Shown here: positions 28,024-35,725 of the stretch, piece by piece
How the letters are laid out: each line of letters starts with the position of its first letter
How positions within the stretch are numbered: position 1 is the first letter of the stretch
Source: Xenococcaceae cyanobacterium MO_167.B27
Lineage (GTDB): Bacteria > Cyanobacteriota > Cyanobacteriia > Cyanobacteriales > Xenococcaceae
Assembly: GCA_030065935.1 (NCBI GenBank)
Contig: JASJCP010000049.1
Location: 1-41,941, forward strand
Direction of reading: 5' to 3'
DNA: 41,941 bases
Translations under genes and position numbers: made by a program
The notes under the pieces: model-generated
Told to the model about the DNA's origin: nothing
What the model saw: the letters and a program-made list of their open reading frames with translations, nothing else
The model's database searches: none

Positions 28024-28902
28024 ATGTTACGCAAAATTTTAGTGGTATTTATGTCTCTGTCCCTTTGTTGGACAGCGATCGCTTGTGGTTCAACAACGGT
28101 AAATCAACCACAGCAAGAATTTAAAAATAATGTAGCTTCTGTTCCCAACTCCATTAGTGATGGAAAATATCCTATACAACAGGCTACCTATGATGATGCA
28201 ACTGGGGAATATAATCTAATGCTACTCAATACACCCCCAGGAACTCCCCCCACTCTCCGCACTGCGAATATTCAAATGGCTCGTTTAAGTGATGAGGAAA
28301 TTGCCGAAGGAGAAAAAAGTTATCTCAAAGTAGATAACAATCAGTCTGTGATGTACATAACAGAAGATTTTAAAATCGAGTATGTTCACAATGTCACAGA
28401 AACTCAAACCAATCCTCAAACTGGTCAAACTGAAACAGTAGTAGTCAGAAGAGAATCTAATTTCTGGGCTCCTTTTGCTGGCGCGCTAGCAGGACAAGCT
28501 ATAGGTAGTTTATTATTTACACCCCAATACTATGTCCCTCCTGTTTATCAACCAGGTGGTGTCCTCACTGGTTACGGTGGTTACGGTAATAGCTATTCTC
28601 AAGCGGTTGACCGTTATCAAGAGCGTTATAATGCTCCTCCAGCAGCCGTTACAAACCGTCAAACTCTACGCACTACAGGTAGCCTCAGAAATACCAGTAC
28701 TTCTAATCAACTTAATAAACCTTCCACTAGCACTAATCGTGCTACAGGTTCAGGGGTAGGCTCTAGTACTCTTGATTCTTCAGGAAGCACTAGAACCAAA
28801 TCTTCTCCCCGTAGTAGTTTTGGTAGTAGTTCTGGTCGTAGAAGTTCAGGTGTCCGAAGTCGCAGTAGTTTTGGTAGCCGAGGAGGCTTCAGAAGAAGAT
28901 AA
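28024..28902 (+). CDS. Lipoprotein-like protein with an Arg/Ser/Gly-rich tail
   Basis: This 292-residue protein starts with a signal sequence (MLRKILVVFMSLSLCWTAIACG) with a lipobox-like AIAC ending near residue 21, which points to export and lipid anchoring. The middle is soluble (residues 35-130), then comes a Gly/Ala hydrophobic stretch (SNFWAPFAGALAGQAIGSLLF, about 146-166), a Gly/Tyr-rich part, and from about 230 a tail rich in Ser, Gly and Arg (SSFGSSSGRRSSGVRSRSS). The basic, low-complexity tail may bind anionic polymers of the envelope or be disordered. I do not recognise a family. Confidence 0.68.
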   Translation: MLRKILVVFMSLSLCWTAIACGSTTVNQPQQEFKNNVASVPNSISDGKYPIQQATYDDATGEYNLMLLNTPPGTPPTLRTANIQMARLSDEEIAEGEKSYLKVDNNQSVMYITEDFKIEYVHNVTETQTNPQTGQTETVVVRRESNFWAPFAGALAGQAIGSLLFTPQYYVPPVYQPGGVLTGYGGYGNSYSQAVDRYQERYNAPPAAVTNRQTLRTTGSLRNTSTSNQLNKPSTSTNRATGSGVGSSTLDSSGSTRTKSSPRSSFGSSSGRRSSGVRSRSSFGSRGGFRRR

Positions 28903-28907
28903 AAACG

Positions 28908-28929
28908 TAGGGTGGGCAATGCCCACCTT
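28908..28929. repeat. GGTGGGCA/TGCCCACC palindromic repeat
   Basis: A perfect 8-bp inverted repeat (28911-28918 and 28920-28927) separates the plus-strand lipoprotein gene from the convergent ccmO. A related copy (GTAGGGTTGGCA/TGCCCACCCTAC) lies at 40312-40336 in the chl operon, so this is a dispersed repeat. It could also terminate transcription. Confidence 0.7.
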
Positions 28930-28969
28930 ATATAATTAATAATATTTGTATAGATTAAACAGATAAAAT

Positions 28970-29770
28970 TTACAATTCTTCAATTTCAACAACTCTTCTC
29001 AAAGGCATTGGTTTAGACTCAGTTTGAGGCAATAAGATAGGTTCTTTTTCTTTCTGTTTAACCTTGTTGGGAAGTAATACTGGTAGAGGTTCAGGCTCAT
29101 CCATCCAATAACTAGCTACTGGTAGAGTATGCTCTAAATCTTCTAGGAGGCGAGGAATAATCATTACAGCGTGTAGTTCTCCGATCCTTTCTGCTTCCTG
29201 CATTCCTACATCAATAGCGATCGCCACATTAGCTACTGAACCCCTGATAATAGCAGTACACAAACCATCTCCAATCTTTTCGTAGGAGGCTAATTGCACA
29301 TCTGCTGACTTCAACATAGCATCTGCTGCCCCTACCATTGCAGGAAATCCTCTAGTTTCTAATAACCCAATGGAGCGATTACTTAAGCGACTATAACCCC
29401 TTCTTTTCTGAGCCAATTCGACTAAATGAGAGCCAATGGGGAATACTGCTTCTAAATTAGGCATGGGACGGGCGATAACTAGTTTTGAGAGCAGTTGACC
29501 AAATTTTTCTGCTGTTTTTGCCCCTTCTTCCACTGCTAATCTGACATCTGCTATGTTTCCTCTCACTACAGCAGTACAGTGTCCACTACCAGTTCTTTCA
29601 TACCCTACCATAGTGACTTCTGCTGATTTTAGCATCATATCTGCTGTTCCTACGATCGCAGGAAAGCTTTTAGTGGAGACTAAGCCCAAAGCACTGTCTT
29701 TGAAAGGGTGCTTATCAAAATATGGTTGCTGAGTTGTCGCTTTTGTCCTCCGCAAGTCCAGATTAGCCAT
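28970..29770 (-). CDS. ccmO: Carboxysome shell protein CcmO (tandem BMC)
   Basis: CcmO is a beta-carboxysome shell protein. The 266-residue protein has two bacterial microcompartment domains in tandem, at about residues 27-110 and 130-215. The repeated segments are SALGLVSTKSFPAIVGTADMML and SIGLLETRGFPAMVGAADAML, each followed by a GSGHCTAVVRG/GDGLCTAIIRG strand. A charged, Pro-rich tail follows (PILLPQTESKPMPLRRVVEIEEL). In many cyanobacteria ccmO lies away from the main ccmKLMN cluster, and that is the case here. Both domains look intact, so the protein should form pseudohexameric trimers in the shell. Confidence 0.92.
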   Translation of the reverse strand: MANLDLRRTKATTQQPYFDKHPFKDSALGLVSTKSFPAIVGTADMMLKSAEVTMVGYERTGSGHCTAVVRGNIADVRLAVEEGAKTAEKFGQLLSKLVIARPMPNLEAVFPIGSHLVELAQKRRGYSRLSNRSIGLLETRGFPAMVGAADAMLKSADVQLASYEKIGDGLCTAIIRGSVANVAIAIDVGMQEAERIGELHAVMIIPRLLEDLEHTLPVASYWMDEPEPLPVLLPNKVKQKEKEPILLPQTESKPMPLRRVVEIEEL

Positions 29771-30089
29771 TGATTAATGTTCTTTATAGATTAAGTTGCT
29801 GCTTACACATAAGGGAATCCCTATATATAGTTTAATCAGAAATGGCGATTAATGCTTTAAGTCTGTATTTTATAAAACTGATGAGAGACATAGCTATTTC
29901 TTTGCAGCAACTATAGTAGAGAAGTACCATGCTACGTCCCCAAATGATTGGAATGTATGGATTAGTGGTCTATGGATATCAAAGGTCAATTAATTGGAAT
30001 AACTATAACAAAGTAGTAAGTAGCGTATCCGCGCAGGTTCCTTGCGCCCTTGCAAGTAACAACTTGTAACTTATATTATCTATTACCTA
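29771..30089. other. Intergenic region upstream of ccmO
   Basis: This 319-bp gap holds the ccmO promoter on the minus strand and a short palindrome-containing segment near 30028-30046 (GCGCA...TGCGC) of the type seen elsewhere in the window. An open frame of 46 codons (29929-30069, MLRPQMIGMYGLVVYG...) has no supporting signal, and I do not call it a gene. Confidence 0.4.
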
Positions 30090-30323
30090 TTATTTTTGGG
30101 AAGAAGTCGAACTGGCGATCGCCCTTGGCTGGCGCAGAAACAGTAATGCTAATAAAGCTAACAAATGTATTGACCAATGGGATACTACTAGACCCCAAAC
30201 TAAACAAGCTAGAGCCATTCCCACTGCTAGCACTGCAAATATATCGTTATTAGTTCTTAAATACCAGATAACGCTTCCTATAGTAGTTGCCAACATGAGA
30301 ATCGGGAAGGGATTAATAATCAT
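30090..30323 (-). CDS. Small membrane protein
   Basis: This 77-residue protein is almost wholly hydrophobic: a segment at about residues 3-20 (NPFPILMLATTIGSVIWYL), one at 27-47 (DIFAVLAVGMALACLVWGLVV) and one at 48-63 (SHWSIHLLALLALLFL), and a short basic end with RQPRA and Ser residues. Three short spans fit a small inner-membrane or thylakoid protein. I do not recognise the family. The rest of the codons end in a HIP1-rich, partly repeat-derived tail. Frame length and composition favour a real gene, but evidence is moderate. Confidence 0.52.
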   Translation of the reverse strand: MIINPFPILMLATTIGSVIWYLRTNNDIFAVLAVGMALACLVWGLVVSHWSIHLLALLALLFLRQPRAIASSTSSQK

Positions 30324-30609
30324 AGCGATCGCCTTGGGGAGTTAGGTTTTGGACTACTAAATCAGTTATTGAGTTATCAATTATCAGTAATCTTAAAGAT
30401 TGTTTAAATCTGGTAACAGATTACTGGTAACAGATTACTGTTAGAAAGTGCTATCTAGAAGAAAAACACTTTTTACATTTTCTGTTTTAACTTTACACTA
30501 ACTTGATGGTAACTAGAGCTTGTTAAGTGCTAAAAAGAATAATTATTTTAATCTTCTTTGCATAACTTAATAGATCTAGCTCTCCCTCGGTAAATATGTT
30601 AAATCTTGC
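30324..30609. other. Intergenic region with a 14-bp tandem duplication
   Basis: CTGGTAACAGATTA occurs twice in tandem at 30410-30437. The rest of this 286-bp gap is AT-rich and shows no gene or RNA that I recognise. It lies between two minus-strand genes and so holds the promoter of the small membrane gene. Confidence 0.45.
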
Positions 30610-32118
30610 TTAAAAAATTTGTTGTTGTTGAGATTGATTCAGAAATTCCACTAACCAGTTTTTAAGATGATAGGTTGCATAGCAGTCATCTTCGTTGTAA
30701 CTTAAAATTGCATCGAGAAAAGTACGATCCTGAGTAGTTAACCAGCTATCGTACCAGCAAACTGATTGATCCCCACTACCTTGTGCTTCACGCCATTCAA
30801 AACCCAACCAATTAGCTAAAGATTTTAAAGAATAACTTTCTACAGGAAGAATTACAGTTTTAGTTACCCAGTGATGTAAATCAACAAAGCGAGATAATAA
30901 GACTTTAGTGGATAATTTGGGAGTATTATAAAGGGTTGCTAAACGTTTTATTGTTTCTACTTCATATTCGGAAAAATGAAAAATTTGGGCTTCTGGGTAT
31001 AAACTCACGAATTCCCAAAAATCTTGCCAAACTTGAGCTTCTTCTGTGGGATTTTCGGCTAAAAAAGGATAGAATTGCTGAGTGTTTCGGATTCGATCTA
31101 CTAACAAGACTCCTAAAAGATAGTCAACTTGGCGATCTGGTTCGGCTTCAATATCAAAATATAATTCAATAGGAGAAGTAGGAGGCAAATGGGTGAGATT
31201 GTAATCTGCTCTCACCATGGCTTTTTCCAGCAGTAAAGACTGGCTTTGTTGTTTGAGGAAGACAGCAATAGTTTTACCGATTTTTTCTTCCAGATGATCT
31301 TGGGAAACTGCTGCGATAGATTCTAAACTGTCTAATCCCATACCAATCAGAGATTCATAGCGTTTGGGAGTAACACCAGGAATTAAAGATAAATGTTGTT
31401 GTGATTTAGCTATGTTGTAGCAATGACTGTACCAACTACAAAGACTACACCGTTGACGAGAGATAAATACTTCTGGCTCAAATTTTGCCATCAACATCTC
31501 AACACATTCAACTACAATACTTTGCATTCTCTCTAGCCAGTAGTCTAACTGAATCTGATAGGTATTTTGTTGACGCAGAATTAATTGAGATTGAGGCGGT
31601 AACACTCCCTGAATTACAGCTAGCATCTGAGCATGATAAGCAGCAATAAGTTTATACTCTGGTTTGGGACGGCGACCTAGTTTAATATTGATGGGAAAAT
31701 ATAGCCAATCACCAAAAATGGATTTTCCTGGTATTTTGATCAGTAAGGTTGGTTTTCCGAGAAAGGCGATATCTTCTGGATTGGAGAAATTGATATTATC
31801 TTTTACAGTGATGCAAGCTTGCCATTGATGGAGAGAAAGATGTAAACTCCCCCCATAGATACATTCTATTCCCTGCTCCATTAACTCTTTCGTTTGTTGC
31901 CAATTCAGTAACCAATCTTTGGCATTGGGTCTTTGATAAACTAGGGAGTTAGATTCTAGGGTACTAGCGATATGAAGTTGATTTTCTTTTTTGAGTTTGA
32001 GGAGAAATTCTTTTTCAGGGTCTTGCTCTTCTGGATTACCATATACTTCTAGATAAGTCCGCCGACGACAGCGTCTATAGTTAAGCAATAATTGGTCGGT
32101 TAACAACAACTCTTGCAT
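30610..32118 (-). CDS. TM0106-family RecB-like nuclease with DEDD-type domain
   Basis: This 502-residue protein fits the TM0106 family of predicted nucleases. The N-terminal part has a RecB-like core with an Fe-S cysteine set: C17 (YRRCRRRTYLEVYG) and CSLCSWYSHC at about 230-240 (CX2CX5C). The C-terminal part is an RNase H-like exonuclease with acidic motifs (ELYFDIEAEPDRQVDYLLGVLLVD and YNEDDCYATYHLKNW). Such proteins occur in many bacteria as solitary genes of unknown role in DNA metabolism. Its stop codons and length are normal. The upstream divergent gene encodes an aminotransferase, with no evident link. Confidence 0.86.
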   Translation of the reverse strand: MQELLLTDQLLLNYRRCRRRTYLEVYGNPEEQDPEKEFLLKLKKENQLHIASTLESNSLVYQRPNAKDWLLNWQQTKELMEQGIECIYGGSLHLSLHQWQACITVKDNINFSNPEDIAFLGKPTLLIKIPGKSIFGDWLYFPINIKLGRRPKPEYKLIAAYHAQMLAVIQGVLPPQSQLILRQQNTYQIQLDYWLERMQSIVVECVEMLMAKFEPEVFISRQRCSLCSWYSHCYNIAKSQQHLSLIPGVTPKRYESLIGMGLDSLESIAAVSQDHLEEKIGKTIAVFLKQQSQSLLLEKAMVRADYNLTHLPPTSPIELYFDIEAEPDRQVDYLLGVLLVDRIRNTQQFYPFLAENPTEEAQVWQDFWEFVSLYPEAQIFHFSEYEVETIKRLATLYNTPKLSTKVLLSRFVDLHHWVTKTVILPVESYSLKSLANWLGFEWREAQGSGDQSVCWYDSWLTTQDRTFLDAILSYNEDDCYATYHLKNWLVEFLNQSQQQQIF

Positions 32119-32196
32119 TAGTTCAATAAATCTGGGTTAAGTAAAGGGGAAAGGGAAAAGGGATAATCATTCAGATTGAGAATATTAAAATTAATT

Positions 32197-33384
32197 ATGA
32201 CCAGTAACTTAGGGGAAATCCCAATCGAACAACACCGAAACAAATTTCTAGGATTAGCTAATAAAACTTATTTTAACTTTGGTGGTCAAGGGATTCTCCC
32301 TAAATCTGCACTAGATGCGATCATCAGTACTCACCAATATATTCAAGAAGTTGGACCATTTTCGGGGAAAATTAATACCTGGTTACAGGAAAAAACAGCT
32401 TTAACACGACAGATAATTGCCGAAGAATTGGGGACAACCCCTAATACTATTACTTTGACAGAAAATGTTACGGCTGGCTGCAATATTGCTTTGTGGGGAA
32501 TAGATTGGCAACCAGGTGATAGTATTTTGATGACGGACTGCGAACATCCTGGGGTAATAGCTGCGGTTGGTGAAATATCACGCCGTTTTGGGGTAACAGT
32601 CGAAATTTGCCCAATTTTAAGCACTCTGAATCAAGGTGATCCTGTTGCAATCATCCAACAGTCTTTAACTCCTAGCACTCGTTTGCTGGTAATGAGTCAT
32701 CTGTTATGGAATACTGGTCAAATTTTACCTCTTAAAGAAATAGTCGATCTTTGTCATAACTATCCCACTGATAATCATCCTATTCAAGTATTAGTAGATG
32801 CAGCACAGTCTGTAGGCTCTTTACCTCTAAATTTACCAGCATCAGGAATCGACTACTATGCTTTTACAGGACACAAGTGGTTATGTGGTCCTGCTGGCGT
32901 GGGAGGGTTGTATATTAGTGAAAATGCCTTTGCTACTTTGCATCCTACCTTTATTGGTTGGCGAGGGATAGAGATTGATTCTGATGGACAACCCCAAAAC
33001 TGGAAAAATAATGGGAAAAAGTTTGAGATAGCTACTTCTGCTTATCCTGAATACACTGGTTTAAGAGAAGCGATCGCAATACATCGACAATGGGGAGATG
33101 CTCAACAAAGATACCAAAGAATTTGTCAGTTAAGCAACTATTTGTGGTCAAGTCTGCAAAATATATCAGGAGTGGAATGTTTAACAACTTCTCCTCCCGA
33201 AGCGGGGATAGTATCTTTTAAGGTTTCTGGAAACAGCTATAGTATGGTTAAAAATTTGGAACAACAAGGCTTTTTCCTGAGAACTATTGCTAAACCTGAC
33301 TGCATTCGTGCTTGCGTTCACTATCTTACTCTCACTGAAGAAATTGATGGTTTAGTGCAGTTATTAAGTAAGTCAACCTACTAG
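32197..33384 (+). CDS. Class V aminotransferase (cysteine desulfurase-like)
   Basis: This 395-residue PLP enzyme shows the class V fold: VTENVTAGCN-type phosphate contact (TLTENVTAGCNIALWG), CEHPGVI, the Asp201 segment LVDAAQSVGSLPL, and Lys227 in YAFTGHKWLCGPAGVGGLY as the Schiff-base residue. A cysteine loop needed for desulfurase activity is not obvious, so the reaction could be an amine lyase, isopenicillin-N-epimerase-like step or a desulfurase. I choose the ATG at 32197; a TTG at 32176 adds seven residues without support. It is divergent from the nuclease gene with a 78-bp gap. Confidence 0.86.
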   Translation: MTSNLGEIPIEQHRNKFLGLANKTYFNFGGQGILPKSALDAIISTHQYIQEVGPFSGKINTWLQEKTALTRQIIAEELGTTPNTITLTENVTAGCNIALWGIDWQPGDSILMTDCEHPGVIAAVGEISRRFGVTVEICPILSTLNQGDPVAIIQQSLTPSTRLLVMSHLLWNTGQILPLKEIVDLCHNYPTDNHPIQVLVDAAQSVGSLPLNLPASGIDYYAFTGHKWLCGPAGVGGLYISENAFATLHPTFIGWRGIEIDSDGQPQNWKNNGKKFEIATSAYPEYTGLREAIAIHRQWGDAQQRYQRICQLSNYLWSSLQNISGVECLTTSPPEAGIVSFKVSGNSYSMVKNLEQQGFFLRTIAKPDCIRACVHYLTLTEEIDGLVQLLSKSTY

Positions 33385-33504
33385 CGCGTCTAGATTAATT
33401 TATTGGGTAGTGCCAATTAATTTTAGCTCCCCCACAACCCCTAATCACTAATCACTTATTACTAGATACAATTTTATTAATAACAGCATTGGGATAAGTC
33501 TCTA

Positions 33505-34089
33505 ATGATTGCAGCTACTCGTAAGAAATTCACAGTAGAAGAATATCATCGTTTAGTAGATGTGGGCTTTTTTACTGAGAATGAAAGAATTGAATTAATT
33601 AGAGGAGAAATTATCGAAATGTCCCCTAAAAGAACTCCTCATTCAGTTTGTAATTCTTGTTTATGGAGAGAATTATATGACTTAATTAGCAGACAAGCAA
33701 TTATTAGAATAAAAGAACCAATTATTATTTCTTTTACTAGTGAACCAGAACCAGATATTGTTATTGCTAAGAAAAAAGATGATGATTACTTATCATCTCA
33801 TCCTGTTCCTGAAGACATTATTTTAATTATAGAAATTGCAGATTCTTCGTTACAGTTTGACCAGGAAACTAAATTATCTCTTTACGCAGAAGCAGGAATT
33901 AATCACTACTGGATTTGTAACTTAGTGGATAATAATCTGGAAGTCTATCAGAATTCTTTTAAAAGGGATACAGATAACTATAATTATCGTTCTAAGCAAA
34001 TATTTTTAGCAGATGAAACAGTTAGCATTCCAGGTTTTGATAATTTAAGTTTGGATTTGTCTAAAGTATTTCCGAAAATTGTAGGTTGA
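33505..34089 (+). CDS. Uma2 family endonuclease
   Basis: This 194-residue protein is a Uma2 (DUF820) family member, predicted to be a PD-(D/E)XK nuclease. Visible signals are KFTVEEYHRLVDVGFFTENERIELIRGEIIEMSP at the start, EPEPDIVIAKKKDDDY (acidic core), and EDIILIIEIADSSLQFDQETKLSLYAEAGINHYWICNL with the Glu-X-Lys-type residues. Cyanobacteria often have dozens of copies, and the role is not established. It has no partner here. Confidence 0.92.
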   Translation: MIAATRKKFTVEEYHRLVDVGFFTENERIELIRGEIIEMSPKRTPHSVCNSCLWRELYDLISRQAIIRIKEPIIISFTSEPEPDIVIAKKKDDDYLSSHPVPEDIILIIEIADSSLQFDQETKLSLYAEAGINHYWICNLVDNNLEVYQNSFKRDTDNYNYRSKQIFLADETVSIPGFDNLSLDLSKVFPKIVG

Positions 34090-34108
34090 AGACGCGGTCT
34101 TGTATCAG

Positions 34109-34494
34109 GTAAAGGCTGTGGATGTTTTTCTCGCAGAGTCGCAAAGGCGCAGAGATAGTTTTTGGCTGTTATCTAAAATTGTTTCAAGTTATACCAATTC
34201 TGAAAAGTCAAGCTACAGATGGAGAAGTGGGGAAGTGGGGAAGTGGGGAAGTAGGGGATTGGTATTAGATGGGTTATTTGTAGCAAGTCTAAATAGAAAT
34301 GGTATTACAACTAACTGTTTGATTTATGTGGGTAAAGGCTCTGGATATTTTTCTCGCAAAGACGCAAAGGCGCAGAGAGAGTTGTTGGCTGTTATCTAAA
34401 ATTGTTTCAAGTTACAACTAACTGTTTGATTTATGTGGGTAAAGGCTCTGGATATTTTTCTCGCAGAGTCGCAAAGGCGCAGAGAGAGTTTTTA
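34109..34494. repeat. Long direct repeats between the Uma2 and lysozyme genes
   Basis: Two 83-bp copies (34109-34191 and 34332-34414) and a partial third (34439-34494) of a sequence built around TCTCGCAGAGTCGCAAAGGC make up the region. The second and third belong to a tandem duplication with a 107-bp period (from about 34305). Between them lies a short GGGGAAGT run (34222-34257). The open frame over this region (34100-34399) is an artefact of the repeats. The 634-bp gap before the lysozyme gene has no other gene. Confidence 0.85.
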
Positions 34495-34557
34495 AAATTA
34501 GATGTTTTGGATAAAGCATAGTTGATTATTTGTTTGTTATTTACTAAGTCCGAAAGT

Positions 34558-34573
34558 AGTGAGCTTGATCACT
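34558..34573. promoter_or_regulatory. CRP-like palindrome upstream of the lysozyme gene, site 1
   Basis: AGTGA-N6-TCACT at 34558-34573 is a perfect inverted repeat with the spacing of CRP/SyCRP1 sites (TGTGA-N6-TCACA), differing only in the outermost T/A pair. The centre is about 158 bp before the lysozyme start. Confidence 0.5.
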
Positions 34574-34602
34574 AGAACTAATTGATAAAGATCACTATTA
34601 AA

Positions 34603-34618
34603 TGTGATTTAGATCATA
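34603..34618. promoter_or_regulatory. CRP-like palindrome upstream of the lysozyme gene, site 2
   Basis: TGTGA-N6-TCATA at 34603-34618 matches the CRP/SyCRP1 consensus in the left half-site fully and in the right half-site with one mismatch. It lies 45 bp (centre to centre) from site 1 and about 113 bp before the start codon. A separate 7-bp inverted repeat, TACACTG/CAGTGTA, lies at 34659-34683. Confidence 0.5.
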
Positions 34619-34723
34619 CTCGTTTCCAGAAAAAATCTCAATAATTTATTTAAGTAAATACACTGACGTAAATATACAGTGTAACTACTAACTTAAGTAA
34701 AATTACGAAGAGAATTATAATCA

Positions 34724-35356
34724 ATGATCTTGAAACTTGTTAATCTAAACAAATATTTTGCTTTGTTTCTATTTTTAGGCTCTTTTACCCTAATTATTGG
34801 TGTATTTAGTTCTATTTCTCTAGCTGCTAATAATCTAATTAATATTCAAGAAGATCAGAGCGGAAATATTCATTTCAATAATGCTATTGCTGCTACTACT
34901 GGTGTTAGTCCTGCAACCATAAATTTAGTTAAACACTATGAAGGTTTCCGTTCTTATGCCTATATGGATACTAGTGGTCATCCTGTAATTGGCTATGGAC
35001 AGTCTAGAATTAATGGCAGAAAAGTTAGAATAGGTCAACGAATTTCTAGGGCTGAAGCTGACGCAGCATTAGTCACAGAGTTATATAATATCCAACGTTT
35101 AGTAGAGTCAAAAGTCAAAGTAAAATTAAACCCTAATCAGCTAGGTGCATTGACTTCTTTGGTATATAACGCTGGAATTAGAATTGTTACTAATAGCACT
35201 TTAATTAGAAAACTGAATTCAGGAGATTATCAAGGGGCTGCTGATGAGTTTTTACGCTGGAATAAAGCTCATCAAAGAGGAAGATTAGTTCCTTTAGCTG
35301 GTTTGACTAGAAGAAGACAAGCTGAAAGACAATTATTTTTAACTCCTTATAGATAA
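34724..35356 (+). CDS. Secreted GH24 lysozyme
   Basis: This 210-residue protein starts with a hydrophobic segment (about 10-34, LFLFLGSFTLIIGVFSSISLAA) as signal peptide or anchor, then a short linker and a GH24 (phage-type lysozyme) domain from about residue 60. The catalytic Glu73 (KHYEGFRSYAYMD) and Asp82 are present. The position of the T4-type catalytic Thr is a Val (V88 in HPVIGYGQ), and the GH motif His is Gln. Helix motif NQLGALTSLVYNAG and the terminal TRRRQAERQLFL also match the family. It should cut the glycan strand of peptidoglycan outside the cytoplasm. Two CRP-like sites lie upstream. No holin is next to it, so it is not an obvious prophage remnant. Confidence 0.88.
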   Translation: MILKLVNLNKYFALFLFLGSFTLIIGVFSSISLAANNLINIQEDQSGNIHFNNAIAATTGVSPATINLVKHYEGFRSYAYMDTSGHPVIGYGQSRINGRKVRIGQRISRAEADAALVTELYNIQRLVESKVKVKLNPNQLGALTSLVYNAGIRIVTNSTLIRKLNSGDYQGAADEFLRWNKAHQRGRLVPLAGLTRRRQAERQLFLTPYR

Positions 35357-35394
35357 ATCAATTCAATTCAACTATAAATAAGGTTGAATAGCAG

Positions 35395-35439
35395 GGGATG
35401 CAGAGAACTAACAAGGGTTTAATCTGTGTCCCTTTTTTT
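35395..35439 (+). terminator. Intrinsic terminator of the lysozyme gene
   Basis: GGGATGCAGA (35395-35404) pairs with TCTGTGTCCC (35423-35432) over 10 bp with two G-T wobbles, followed by seven Ts (35433-35439). It lies 38 bp after the stop codon. The rest of the 369-bp gap up to 35725 is AT-rich with no recognised feature. Confidence 0.75.
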
Positions 35440-35725
35440 GCTGATTGATGAATCAATTGCTCTGAGGTCGGAAATAAAAAAAACTCTACTTCCAGACTGT
35501 TGTTTTTTGAGAAAATGCGATCGCTCTACAGTTTAATCTATTAAACAAGAGTAGATGAAAATTTTTTAGGGAAGGAACAAAACTAATTTTCTAATGTCAA
35601 ATATTTTAACTCGACTAAATATTGTGGAACTTTACAAAATAACCCCAACACCTCCAACAATTTAGTTGGTCATAGAGTTTCTATATCTATTTGATTTTTT
35701 GGCAATACAATCGAAATTGAAACCA

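Noticed and set aside
29929-30069. Frame of 46 codons upstream of ccmO
   Set aside because: It has no ribosome site, no known family, and its 3' part overlaps a palindromic repeat.
34100-34399. Open frame of 99 codons after the Uma2 gene
   Set aside because: It lies wholly in direct repeats (34109-34414) and in GGGGAAGT runs, has no ribosome site and no family resemblance.
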